A stretch of 41,475 nucleotides of DNA from the IMG/VR virus record IMGVR_UViG_3300044695_001474, positions 1 through 41,475 of that record. One strand, given 5' to 3'. The notes under the pieces are model-generated. The model was not told where the DNA came from, searched no databases, and saw nothing but the letters and a program-made list of their open reading frames with translations. How positions within the stretch are numbered: the stretch's first letter is position 1; every line of letters starts with the position of its first letter. Shown in pieces: positions 31,030 through 38,293 of this stretch. Origin of the DNA: a virus. The position numbers and the translations under genes are program-made.

Positions 31030-31494
31030 ATGGAACAACTAGAAGCAACAATCACAGAAGCAACCGAGTCACCCAAGGTATTGGTTGACGAAATCAAACA
31101 GCAGATAGCAACACTCGAAGCACAAGTCAACACACTGCGTGACTCACTCTACCGAGAGCGAGCTCATGTACGTGACCTATTCACTGCCATCAACGATGAC
31201 ATCGAGTCCAATGATTGGACTGAAGAGGACACAATCTCACTCAAGGAACTAAGCGACTACCTTGAAGCAGCGTTCTCTAGCAAACTCGTATTCACTAAAG
31301 AGTACGAAGCGTATGTCGAGTTCACCGTCAAGACCACTGTCAAGTACAGGTCAGAGAATGCAGAATCTGCTCAAGAGATTGCCGACTCTATCGGACTGGA
31401 CATGGATGACAGCGATGTCAATTACGATGGCGACGCAGAAGTCAGCGAGTTCTGGGTTGAGAGCACACGAGTCCTATCCGTAGAAGAACAATAG
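31030..31494 (+). CDS. Early coiled-coil protein (154 aa)
   Basis: Residues about 15-50 (VLVDEIKQQIATLEAQVNTL, then RDSLYRERAHVRDL) form a clear coiled coil. The C-terminal part has two strands and an acidic segment (DDSDVNYDGDAEVSEFWVES) resembling small phage proteins with a 'YEAYVEFTVKTTVKY' strand pair. Probably oligomeric. SD AAAGGAGG lies nine bases before ATG 31030. No family is recognised. Confidence 0.7.
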   Translation: MEQLEATITEATESPKVLVDEIKQQIATLEAQVNTLRDSLYRERAHVRDLFTAINDDIESNDWTEEDTISLKELSDYLEAAFSSKLVFTKEYEAYVEFTVKTTVKYRSENAESAQEIADSIGLDMDDSDVNYDGDAEVSEFWVESTRVLSVEEQ

Positions 31495-31505
31495 AAAGGA
31501 AGCAC

Positions 31506-31754
31506 ATGACAACCGACACAATCAAGTCAACACCCAAGCGAGGTGACCGTTGCGCCAATGGTGCAACCATCCTCGATATCAAGAAGACGGTAGGCGAAGG
31601 ATGGATTGTCCTCTGCCTGTATCCCGAATCTCAGTACCATCCGTTCGTAACATGGTGGGCTTTCTGGTCGCAGACTGGCGAGCTTTCCTGCTCAATGGGT
31701 CATTACCATGACCAACTCTCCGAAGCAGTTGTTGACTTCGACAACCGTATATGA
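31506..31754 (+). CDS. Early hypothetical protein (82 aa)
   Basis: MTTDTIKSTPKRGDRCANGA followed by strand-rich sequence with several aromatic residues (VTWWAFWSQTGELSCSMGHY). Small globular beta fold likely. GAAAGGA precedes ATG. Unknown function. Confidence 0.65.
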   Translation: MTTDTIKSTPKRGDRCANGATILDIKKTVGEGWIVLCLYPESQYHPFVTWWAFWSQTGELSCSMGHYHDQLSEAVVDFDNRI

Positions 31755-31794
31755 GATACTCTTTCCCAACCAACCAACAAACGAAAGGAAACAC

Positions 31795-32763
31795 ATGACA
31801 ACAACACGCAGAATGTCAGCAAGTATTGCTGGCTCAGCAGTAACCGCAACATCCGCACAAGACGCAGCACAACAGGCTGGTCTTGACTGGCACGTATCAC
31901 TGGCTGACCTTGAAGCCCTAGCAGTAAACGATGAGGGTGTCAGCAGACTCCAAGTACCAAGCACATTCGCAACTGTACGTACCGACAAGGACGGCGGGCA
32001 GTCAGTGCTTGGCACTGTAGGTACACGATACCAAGTGTTTCAGAATGGAGATATGTTCTCTGCTCTAGATGCACTGGTTGATTCAGGTGAAGCACGATAT
32101 GCCAACGCAGGTGAGCTGCGTGGTGGTGCTCAAGTCTGGATGCTTCTTGAACTTCCAAAGGAAGTCAAGATTGCAGGTGACCCACATGCTGCTTACTTAC
32201 TAGCACGAACCTCACACGATGGTTCATGCTCACTCGGTGTCACGCCAGTTGTGAACCGACTCTTCTGCTCCAACCAAATCAGTGGCATTTTCCGTAAGGA
32301 ATGTAAGTATTCCTTGCACCACACAACCAATGCCAAACTGCAGGTAGAGCAGATGCGTAAGATGCTTGACGTTATCTACACAGGTATCGAAACGTATGAG
32401 ATTGTCGCAGACAAGTTACTCAACGTAGAGGTATCAGATACACAAGTGGAAGACATCTTCAAGAAGATGTGGACCATGCCAGCACTGGTCGAGAAGACAC
32501 CGTACTTCAAACTCAGCACTGGTGAACGACGTACATACAACCGTATCACTGACGCTCGTAACACAGCGCTCAATATCTACCAGCACAGCAGCACACAAGA
32601 GAACATCAAAGGTACTGCGTTCGGTGCGTTCCAAGCAATCGTCGAGTACCTTGACTGGAACTCACACAAGTCGGAGGCTACTCGTGCAGAACGTGTAATC
32701 GCTGGCAAGTATGACCGACTCAAGAGCAAAGCTCTTGACCTAGTAACACAGGAGGTAGCGTGA
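31795..32763 (+). CDS. DUF932 / TIGR03299-type phage-plasmid protein
   Basis: A 322-residue protein. Around residues 65-85 it has GTVGTRYQVFQNGDMFSALD, the GxRY...QN.E.F..LD signature of the DUF932 (LGT_TIGR03299) family. Later come NRLFCSNQI and RNTALNIYQHSSTQENIKGT, which fit the family core and its end. These proteins occur on plasmids and phages of actinobacteria and others; the function is not settled. It is the largest early gene. SD GAAAGGA lies before ATG 31795, and it is coupled to the next gene by GTGA. Confidence 0.85.
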   Translation: MTTTRRMSASIAGSAVTATSAQDAAQQAGLDWHVSLADLEALAVNDEGVSRLQVPSTFATVRTDKDGGQSVLGTVGTRYQVFQNGDMFSALDALVDSGEARYANAGELRGGAQVWMLLELPKEVKIAGDPHAAYLLARTSHDGSCSLGVTPVVNRLFCSNQISGIFRKECKYSLHHTTNAKLQVEQMRKMLDVIYTGIETYEIVADKLLNVEVSDTQVEDIFKKMWTMPALVEKTPYFKLSTGERRTYNRITDARNTALNIYQHSSTQENIKGTAFGAFQAIVEYLDWNSHKSEATRAERVIAGKYDRLKSKALDLVTQEVA

Positions 32764-33014
32764 AACAATGGAAAGAACCAAAGGAATATCCCAATCCTCT
32801 ACAGAAATATGTAGACCAGCAGTATGTGCAACCGCAACTCACACCAAGGGTGGCGCAATACATACTCAAAGCGCTGGACTATCTACACATCTACTCAACT
32901 AAACACGATGAGCCTGCTCTTATAGAGCAGCCATTACACGATGATGCCGAGGCGTTCGTTACCGACGTAATCATCTATGCACCAGAGGAGAATCATGGGC
33001 AAACTAAAGAATAA
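32760..33014 (+). CDS. Early hypothetical protein (84 aa)
   Basis: GTG 32760 start overlaps the DUF932 stop (GTGA) and has GGAGG seven bases upstream. The sequence has a polar, proline- and tyrosine-containing N-terminus (NPLQKYVDQQYVQPQLTPRV) and a helix (AQYILKALDYLHIYSTKHD). Acidic C-terminus. Not recognised. Confidence 0.6.
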   Translation: MKQWKEPKEYPNPLQKYVDQQYVQPQLTPRVAQYILKALDYLHIYSTKHDEPALIEQPLHDDAEAFVTDVIIYAPEENHGQTKE

Positions 33015-33222
33015 AAATACGCTGGAAGTCAAAGCCTCCCGACTAAAGATTGTTCCAGTCGGGGGCTGGACTTGGTACTGTGGGTATCACGATTCCTACG
33101 GATTAGGAGATGACGAGGACGAAGTCCTCTTCATGTCTGGTGCTCACATGCATTACCATATGATTGATGGTGATGTGTGCGAGCTTTACTACAAGGAGCA
33201 CAAGGAAAGGAAAGAAGCATGA
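32995..33222 (+). CDS. Early hypothetical protein (75 aa)
   Basis: MGKLKNKNTLEVKASRLKIV, then a Trp/Tyr/Gly-rich strand region (GGWTWYCGYHDSYGLGDDED) and a His/Met-rich stretch (MSGAHMHYHMIDGDVCELYY). Could bind a metal through His/Cys, but no defined motif. SD AGAGGAG before ATG 32995; overlaps the previous gene by 20 bases. Confidence 0.65.
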   Translation: MGKLKNKNTLEVKASRLKIVPVGGWTWYCGYHDSYGLGDDEDEVLFMSGAHMHYHMIDGDVCELYYKEHKERKEA

Positions 33223-33350
33223 TTATACAAGAAAGCGTAATTCTCGTATGTGAATACTGCAATGCAGAGATTGAAAGACATACCAAACTGGAAGCACGTG
33301 AAGCGTTAGCCGAACACCAGAACTACGTGCAGTGCATTAAGGGATACTGA
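33219..33350 (+). CDS. Zinc-finger-like microprotein (43 aa)
   Basis: MIIQESVILVCEYCNAEIER..., then ALAEHQNYVQCIKGY. A CxxC pair, then His and Cys spaced H-x5-C, gives a CCHC-type zinc site. Coupled by ATGA to the gene before and TGATG to the gene after, strong evidence that it is translated. The role is unknown, possibly DNA or protein binding. Confidence 0.65.
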   Translation: MIIQESVILVCEYCNAEIERHTKLEAREALAEHQNYVQCIKGY

Positions 33351-33673
33351 TGTCACGTCCACGTCCAACTGAAATCAAGTTAGTTGCTAACTTGCTTGAC
33401 CCTGACAACACTAACTCCGAAAGTGCTGCGGAACTAGCAGTAGAAATCATCGAGGCTCTGGATGAATCCAGATACAAACGTGATTCCTACATACTCGTAG
33501 CACAACTAGCACGTTGGGCTCCAGTTCAGGCGTGGGGTGAGTTCAGCACCAAACTGCAGGCTGAGAAGTTCGTAAAGAACTTATCGGCTGTAGATAAGAA
33601 CGAACCAGGTAAGGCAGTGGTCTGTCGCTTGGAACTACCAGAAAAATTTTTGGAAAGGATTGGAGGTAAATAA
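33350..33673 (+). CDS. Early hypothetical protein (107 aa)
   Basis: MSRPRPTEIKLVANLLDPDN, then SAAELAVEIIEALDESRYKR, both helical, followed by a strand-helix-strand part with QAWGEFSTKLQAEKFVKNL. The small alpha/beta arrangement is like many phage early proteins. TGATG and TAATG couple it at both ends. No family is recognised. Confidence 0.7.
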   Translation: MSRPRPTEIKLVANLLDPDNTNSESAAELAVEIIEALDESRYKRDSYILVAQLARWAPVQAWGEFSTKLQAEKFVKNLSAVDKNEPGKAVVCRLELPEKFLERIGGK

Positions 33674-33816
33674 TGTGGACGATTGTATACATTGCCATCG
33701 CTGCGTATGTCGCTTATCGTATAGGCAAACGCAAGGGTGAGCAGGAGATGTATCAGTTATGTAAGAACGCTGACCAAGTTCAGCGTGAGTTCTTCTCACG
33801 CATCAGCTTGAACTAG
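33673..33816 (+). CDS. Short membrane-anchored protein (47 aa)
   Basis: MWTIVYIAIAAYVAYRIGKR: one N-terminal hydrophobic span, a positive stop-transfer region, then a helical tail. It is the last gene of the early operon and overlaps the 3' end of the convergent glycosyltransferase by 14 bases. GGAGG lies before ATG 33673. Confidence 0.65.
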   Translation: MWTIVYIAIAAYVAYRIGKRKGEQEMYQLCKNADQVQREFFSRISLN

Positions 33817-34618
33817 AACCATCCGAAGGGGCGGGGGCTTGTGCCTCCGCCTCTTTTTCTTTACGCGCCTGAGCCTGCATACTGTTCAGCATCGTAGCCC
33901 AATACAATTTATAGAACTCTTCATCGAATGCGAATCTCTTCATATGTTTTACTGTTGCACCAGTATGTGCATGCAATGGAATCCCAGCCTCTCTCATCTT
34001 CATAAAGAACTGGATGTCCTCACCAATGAACGTATCCTTATCAGAGTTAGCATCATCCATCGACTCAATAAAGAATGAGATGTCACCATGGAACTCACGC
34101 ATCTTGTCAGCCACTGACCTATGCATCAGAAGGAATCCAAACCCAGCGTAATCAACCTTCAACAACTGGTTGAATGGCAGAGGGTGAACGTATGACATCA
34201 GGTACTTGTCATCCTCATGCGCCATGAATACTGCAGGATATGGCTGCATGATTGAACTCTCCATCTGCTTGGAGATGAAGTAAGTTCCGCTAACAACAGG
34301 TCGCTCAACCTTGTGAGCAGACTTCCATACCAACTGCAAAGCTTCGTTCGTAAGAACGATATCGCTATCGACCCAGAGTAACCAATCAAAGTTAGTCTTC
34401 TTATGCCAGGTATCGAATGCAGTCTGACGTTGTCTACCTATCTGATTACCTTGCACACGTTGTGCGCTAGTAATAGGTAGCCCAGCAGTTAACAGCGTGT
34501 ACACCACGCCTTCCATAAACTTGCCATCGACTGTTCCATTGTCACACCAACAGACCATTATCTGGTCGTTAGGTTCGCTGGTAACAGCTCGCTTCGCAGG
34601 GTTGCCTGACTTACCCAT
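33803..34618 (-). CDS. Glycosyltransferase, GT-A fold
   Basis: A 271-residue protein. FDWLLWVDSDIVLT puts the metal-binding DxD at Asp84/Asp86, preceded by the nucleotide-binding strand QIMVCWCDNGTVDG. A GEDIQFFMKMREAGI segment near the end matches the acceptor-side acidic motif of such enzymes. It would move a sugar from a nucleotide sugar to phage DNA, a virion protein or a host surface sugar. The tail (EAEAQAPAPSDGSSSS) is disordered. Start ATG 34618 has GGAGG eight bases upstream. It overlaps the FmdB gene by 8 bases. Confidence 0.8.
   Translation of the reverse strand: MGKSGNPAKRAVTSEPNDQIMVCWCDNGTVDGKFMEGVVYTLLTAGLPITSAQRVQGNQIGRQRQTAFDTWHKKTNFDWLLWVDSDIVLTNEALQLVWKSAHKVERPVVSGTYFISKQMESSIMQPYPAVFMAHEDDKYLMSYVHPLPFNQLLKVDYAGFGFLLMHRSVADKMREFHGDISFFIESMDDANSDKDTFIGEDIQFFMKMREAGIPLHAHTGATVKHMKRFAFDEEFYKLYWATMLNSMQAQARKEKEAEAQAPAPSDGSSSS
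33826..33862 (+). terminator. Intrinsic terminator of the early operon, inside the convergent gene
   Basis: A 13-bp stem (33826-33838 with 33843-33855; two G-U pairs) with loop TTGT and a T-rich tail (33856-33862). It ends plus-strand early transcription 10 bases after its last stop codon. The same bases encode the low-complexity C-terminal tail of the minus-strand glycosyltransferase. Confidence 0.8.
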
Positions 34619-34781
34619 TGTGGTTTCCTCCCCATCCAGTTCCCTTGAACTGTATACCTGGCGCTGTCCACACACGTGTCATGGTTCGATGACACTGGTC
34701 GCAGTCAGGACCAACTTCGAAATGTATATTGAATTCTTTCTTGAACGAACATTCTCTACATTCGTATTCGTATGTAGGCAT
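34611..34781 (-). CDS. FmdB-type zinc-ribbon protein (56 aa)
   Basis: MPTYEYECRECSFKKEF then HFEVGPDCDQCHRTMTRVWT: CxxC and CxxC with the MP.Y.Y.C..C start of the FmdB/CxxC_CxxC_SSSS regulatory family, known in bacteria including actinobacteria. It ends ...GTGWGGNHNG. A DNA- or protein-binding regulator is likely. Its ATG shares a base with the sigma-like gene's stop (TAATG). Confidence 0.8.
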   Translation of the reverse strand: MPTYEYECRECSFKKEFNIHFEVGPDCDQCHRTMTRVWTAPGIQFKGTGWGGNHNG

Positions 34782-35419
34782 TAGTATGGTGTTGCCCCTC
34801 CGAGATACTCAGTTATATCTCTTAGTCCCTTGTTGATAATCTGCTCCACTCTTTGTGGAGAGATGTCCCATTCTTTTGCAATCTCAGCAAGAGGCGCATC
34901 AGTTGAGTATTTAGTTTTTAATATCTGATGTGTTCGTAAGTCTAGCTTCTTCATTGCTCTGTCTACATCAGCTAACATAGCCAAAAGATTATTACCTTCG
35001 TTCGGTTGCTTCTTTGCTTTAACGCCATGGATATCTGGGTCCATCACTTGGTTAGTTAAGTGAGCATCATCAGAACCAATAACCTTAATAAGAGTTTCAA
35101 TCATAGCCAAGCGGTAGAAGTATTCATCACCTAACTCATAGCCAAGCGCCCGAGCTTTTTCTTTGCGAGCGTATCGCTCGCCTGCCCTGCGTATGAATGT
35201 GCTGAATGCTTTGTATCCTTGCTTGCGTTCTATCTCATCCTCACGCATTAGGTATTCGGATACTTTATCTTTACGCTTCCATGCATATTCATTCATAGCC
35301 TGCTTAACATCTTCAAGCTCAACAAACCTGTGATATCTTTTTGCTATACCCCAAGCAATGGTGCTTGTTATGTCATTGATTGCAGACCAAATCTCATGGT
35401 CTTTGTCTAGGTCAGCCAA
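34781..35419 (-). CDS. Sigma-70-like factor
   Basis: A 212-residue protein. The N-terminal TIAWGIAKRYHRFVELEDVK...AMNEYAWKRKDKV resembles sigma region 2. The C-terminus (about 168-200) has a region-4 type helix-turn-helix: APLAEIAKEWDISPQRVEQI then NKGLRDI. The linker is longer than in ECF factors. It should direct RNA polymerase to phage late promoters. Start is TTG 35419, the only one that gives the full region 2. It overlaps the endonuclease VII gene by 8 bases. Confidence 0.8.
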   Translation of the reverse strand: MADLDKDHEIWSAINDITSTIAWGIAKRYHRFVELEDVKQAMNEYAWKRKDKVSEYLMREDEIERKQGYKAFSTFIRRAGERYARKEKARALGYELGDEYFYRLAMIETLIKVIGSDDAHLTNQVMDPDIHGVKAKKQPNEGNNLLAMLADVDRAMKKLDLRTHQILKTKYSTDAPLAEIAKEWDISPQRVEQIINKGLRDITEYLGGATPY

Positions 35420-35702
35420 GGGATTTCACCAAGTATTCAACAGACCTAAGCATTAATTTAATATCATCATTGAGTAAACCAAGAGCACGATTGTGATTAG
35501 AACAAAGCAAACCACGCACCTTGCCAGTCGTATGGTCATGGTCTATATCAAGAGCTCGCTTGCCTTCTGGTTTCTTGCCACAGATGTGGCAACCACCATC
35601 TTGTTCTTCAAGCATACGTTCGTAATCTTCCACGCTAATTCCATACATACGGATACGTGAGATACGTTGCTCTTCGTAAGTCTTATTCCGATTTCTTGGC
35701 AT
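35412..35702 (-). CDS. Recombination endonuclease VII (HNH family)
   Basis: A 96-residue protein. The His-Me finger is read from CHICGKK (Cys38, Cys41), then LDIDHDHTTGKVRGLLC, and CSNHNRALGLL, which gives the second Cys-His pair. This is the T4 gp49/endonuclease VII pattern: it resolves branched DNA before or during packaging. A preceding GISVEDYERMLEEQDG helix is also typical. ATG 35702 is preferred to GTG 35720, because the family starts near here; overlap with the upstream gene is 20 bases. Confidence 0.85.
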   Translation of the reverse strand: MPRNRNKTYEEQRISRIRMYGISVEDYERMLEEQDGGCHICGKKPEGKRALDIDHDHTTGKVRGLLCSNHNRALGLLNDDIKLMLRSVEYLVKSLG

Positions 35703-36021
35703 ACTTAGCCCACACCCCACGCTGTACCATTAGTGCGATGATGGCGTAATTAGCCAGGTCAACAAACGAATCTTCAAGAGATTCGTTCTTAGGTTTCTCT
35801 GACTTGGGACTATAGATAAGATTCTTTAATCTCTCTAGCTTGTCCGACATACGTACCATCAGCCCATTGGTTGCGCCACCTGGTGCATGCCAGATGTTGT
35901 ATGGACCGTAATCAATTTGTTTCTTTACTAGAATCGCAAGCAATTCATCGTAGATTTTTTGAGCATCCTCTTCGAATTGCAGGATGGTAGTATCTTCAGA
36001 CAACGAGCTCCCTCTATTCAT
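35683..36021 (-). CDS. DUF1599 / NMAD1-like protein
   Basis: A 112-residue protein. The pattern LLAILVKKQIDYGPYNI, then MVRMSDKLERLKNLIYS and NESLEDSFVDLANYAIIALM is the DUF1599 (nucleotide modification associated domain 1) core: K..DYG, R..DK..RL, and E...D..DL..Y. These are all-helical proteins related to nucleotide pyrophosphohydrolase folds (MazG-like). A role in nucleotide pools or base modification is inferred. ATG 36021 overlaps the Toprim gene's end. Confidence 0.75.
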   Translation of the reverse strand: MNRGSSLSEDTTILQFEEDAQKIYDELLAILVKKQIDYGPYNIWHAPGGATNGLMVRMSDKLERLKNLIYSPKSEKPKNESLEDSFVDLANYAIIALMVQRGVWAKYAKKSE

Positions 36022-36661
36022 CCAGTGCGTTAATCAACTTAGTTAACGCTTGAGCTCCTTGGCTGACAATTATACTATTAACGTCACTATCAGGCGGTAG
36101 CGACACGCGGATGGCTTGAGGTATTGCATCAGATAAACGGCGGGCTAGTTCTTGTCCTGGGTTAGAACCATCCTCTTTGGCATCGTTATCTGTGGCTATA
36201 ACAACGCGACCAATCCCGTCAAAACAACGGCTAAAGTGAGGCTTCCAAGCATTAACGCCAGCCACAGCGACAGCAGGATGACCAGCAAGGGTAGCAGATA
36301 TCGCATCAATCTCTCCTTCTACAATCAATACTTCATGGACTGCATGAAGGATAGCACTAACGTTATATAGGTGGTGCTTCTGACCAGTAGGAATCATATA
36401 CTTTGGGTCGCCGTCATCTATACGGCGAAACTTAAATCCAACTACACCTGACTCTGTTATGTATGGGATAGATAGGTGATGCTTCAACCTATCTTCATGA
36501 CCAGGTGCAGGTTCAACCACATACCCAAGCTTGAACTGTTCAGCTCCGTTAAGGATGCCACGCTTCTCAAGGTATGCCTCGGCTGGTGAACCAGCAAGGT
36601 TGGCATGGTATGTGTTAGCTGCTTTAGTCCAAAGGTCTATGAGCTTTTGATTTGGTTTCAC
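36014..36661 (-). CDS. Primase, Toprim catalytic half
   Basis: A 215-residue protein with Toprim motifs: VLIVEGEIDAISA (Glu114) and VVIATDNDAKEDGSNPGQE (Asp158, Asp160), the DnaG metal-binding set. The N-terminal 90 residues (SPAEAYLEKRG...PYITESGVVGFKFRRID) match the primase RNA polymerase entry region. It makes RNA primers. No zinc finger is present here; that part is a separate gene at 37188-37517. GTG 36661 overlaps the HslV-like stop (GTGA). Confidence 0.9.
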   Translation of the reverse strand: MKPNQKLIDLWTKAANTYHANLAGSPAEAYLEKRGILNGAEQFKLGYVVEPAPGHEDRLKHHLSIPYITESGVVGFKFRRIDDGDPKYMIPTGQKHHLYNVSAILHAVHEVLIVEGEIDAISATLAGHPAVAVAGVNAWKPHFSRCFDGIGRVVIATDNDAKEDGSNPGQELARRLSDAIPQAIRVSLPPDSDVNSIIVSQGAQALTKLINALDE

Positions 36662-37191
36662 TTCTTCTCCTGCCTATGCACAACAAATGGAGGGGCAGTA
36701 TACACATCATTCTTGGCTGCTATCTGCATTGCTTTCTTCCAGTTAGCACCAGATGCGAGAGCACCTATGGCATAGGAAGACCCAGAACCTAAGCCATAGA
36801 TGCCATCGTCGCGTAGGAAGACTGAGTATGTATCATCTACTTCATAGATGGTTCCATTCACAGCCATTAAAAATAAGAATTCATATTCATCTGTCTTCTC
36901 ATCGTGAACGAATCCGTTATCACGTAAGCATTCACGCATGTTAGGGATGACAGTTGTAATCATAAAATGATAGATGTCTTTTGTGTTAGCTGGTATGGCT
37001 GGTGGTTTCCATATGTGTTGGACTATGTCACAGGGTTGAGTAGTGCCAGCACCAGCGATTAGAAACTTACCGCGTTTAGTAATCTTAGTTACGATTGGAT
37101 GTGAGTAAGGGCGACCCTTCTCAGTTGTAGTTCTACTATCGGCTGCAATCAAGCAGCCGTCTGGTTCTTGAATACCAATGATTGTTGTCAT
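36658..37191 (-). CDS. HslV / proteasome beta-subunit-like Ntn hydrolase
   Basis: A 177-residue protein. MTTIIGIQEPDGCLIAADSR reads like HslV (MTTIV...): Thr2 as the nucleophile once Met is removed, Asp18 in the (A)AD motif and a Lys near 36-39. GAGTTQPCD follows, and YGLGSGSSYAIGAL (about 133-146) is the GSG(S/G) segment conserved in the family. Such proteins form peptidase rings. No ATPase partner (HslU) is encoded, so it may use the host unfoldase or act as another Ntn amidohydrolase. It lies exactly between the two primase genes, overlapping each by 4 bases. Confidence 0.8.
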   Translation of the reverse strand: MTTIIGIQEPDGCLIAADSRTTTEKGRPYSHPIVTKITKRGKFLIAGAGTTQPCDIVQHIWKPPAIPANTKDIYHFMITTVIPNMRECLRDNGFVHDEKTDEYEFLFLMAVNGTIYEVDDTYSVFLRDDGIYGLGSGSSYAIGALASGANWKKAMQIAAKNDVYTAPPFVVHRQEKK

Positions 37192-37517
37192 CTAACTGAC
37201 CGCAATCTAGGTGGAGTCCAACGACTACTGGACTTACGTCCACGTGTCGGAGCTGGGCTCTTCGACTCCTTGCCTATGTTCTTCTCTGCCCATTTACGAG
37301 CGTCTGAGTATGTTAAGTTTTCACGAGCCATGACAATCTGTATACCAGCGCCACGTCCGCTGCATGCATAACATACCCAGACACCCTTCTCCGAATTAAC
37401 CGAAGCAGACTTATGTGAGTCATCATGTACAGGACAAAAGATGGATTTGTCCCCACCTAGTGGTAGGTCTAATCCGTAATGACGAAAGACTGCTTCAAGA
37501 AATTCGGGTTGGTTCAT
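37188..37517 (-). CDS. Primase zinc-finger (CHC2) half
   Basis: A 109-residue protein. IFCPVHDD, then VWVCYACSGRG, gives C-x2-H-x17-C-x2-C (Cys28, His31, Cys49, Cys52), the CHC2 zinc ribbon of DnaG-type primases. A helix follows and then a basic, Arg-rich tail. It recognises the primer start sequence. It ends by ATGA overlap with the HslV-like gene. In most phages this domain and the Toprim domain are one polypeptide. Confidence 0.85.
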   Translation of the reverse strand: MNQPEFLEAVFRHYGLDLPLGGDKSIFCPVHDDSHKSASVNSEKGVWVCYACSGRGAGIQIVMARENLTYSDARKWAEKNIGKESKSPAPTRGRKSSSRWTPPRLRSVR

Positions 37518-37520
37518 GAC

Positions 37521-37901
37521 CTAATACCAATTCCTTTCCTGGTGAAACCTGTACGCTTCGCACCAAGTGTCGTATCGATGTAGCACATACTTGTGTGCTT
37601 CTTGTGTTTGTTTGAGTAATGACCACCCTGGTTTTGCCCAGAGTAATTGCCATACTCCACGCGCTCCACTCGACTTGTTGAGGGAGTCCACGTTGTATCG
37701 GCTCTCCTTGTATGCAATGCGAATCGCACACTGAGCCTCGCGTTTGTTGGTTGTGACCTGTGTTAACGCCAACTCCACTCGTTCCTTTTTGTCCGTGACT
37801 ACGGACAACTTCTTCTCGAATGTAAGTTCTGGCGATAACGCTTGGGCTGGTGCTGCTATTGGCAGCATCATTCCAAGTATAGTCACTAGCACTAACCGCA
37901 T
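37521..37901 (-). CDS. Secreted lysozyme/transglycosylase-like protein
   Basis: A 126-residue protein. Signal peptide MRLVLVTILGMMLPIAAPAQ (cleavage after AQA likely). Then a lysozyme-fold motif: AYKESRYNVDS (catalytic Glu about 66) followed by SSGARGVWQLL. This is the ES.(F/Y)...A.N.SSGA.G.WQ(L/I) signature of soluble lytic transglycosylases. It should cleave wall glycan from outside or at exit, yet it lies in the replication operon, far from the endolysin. AGAGG lies six bases before ATG 37901. Confidence 0.7.
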   Translation of the reverse strand: MRLVLVTILGMMLPIAAPAQALSPELTFEKKLSVVTDKKERVELALTQVTTNKREAQCAIRIAYKESRYNVDSLNKSSGARGVWQLLWAKPGWSLLKQTQEAHKYVLHRYDTWCEAYRFHQERNWY

Positions 37902-37939
37902 AGTTACCTCTTTTCATTTTGTGAAACTCTGTCACAGCT

Positions 37940-38293
37940 TCACTGATGTCCATTGTAACCTGCCTGTTTTAGCAGATTCACCCAGAGTTCCGCAGGCATT
38001 ACTGCATACGACTCTGAGATATTAGATGTGCCACGCTTTTTTATTAGCACAACTCCTGTTTCCGCATCCGCATGAATCATCTCATCCTCAAGTTCTTTTA
38101 GATAACCAGGGATGTTGATGCGTTTTTCATTCTTGCATTCTATAACAACACCATCGATACCATCAATGTCACCCACATCATCATGGCGACCAGCACCGTA
38201 AGCTCGTTCAGCACATGGGTAGCCCATGCTGATAAGCCATTTGACTACGTCACGTTCGTACTGTGAGCCTTTGCGTTTGGATGGTGTGGTCAT
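37940..38293 (-). CDS. Holliday-junction-resolvase-like nuclease (PD-(D/E)XK)
   Basis: A 117-residue protein: KRKGSQYERDVVKWLISMGY, then GRHDDVGDIDGIDGVVIECK. Glu13, Asp42 and Glu52-x-Lys54 form the PD-(D/E)XK active site in the layout of archaeal Hjc and related phage resolvases. It would cut four-way junctions made during replication. ATG 38293 overlaps the upstream small gene's stop (TAATG). Confidence 0.8.
   Translation of the reverse strand: MTTPSKRKGSQYERDVVKWLISMGYPCAERAYGAGRHDDVGDIDGIDGVVIECKNEKRINIPGYLKELEDEMIHADAETGVVLIKKRGTSNISESYAVMPAELWVNLLKQAGYNGHQ

Noticed and set aside
37495-37953. 152-aa minus-strand frame overlapping the transglycosylase-like gene
   Set aside because: It is an alternate frame of the signal-peptide gene; composition is Ser/Thr/Gln-rich without pattern and the other frame has clear enzyme motifs.
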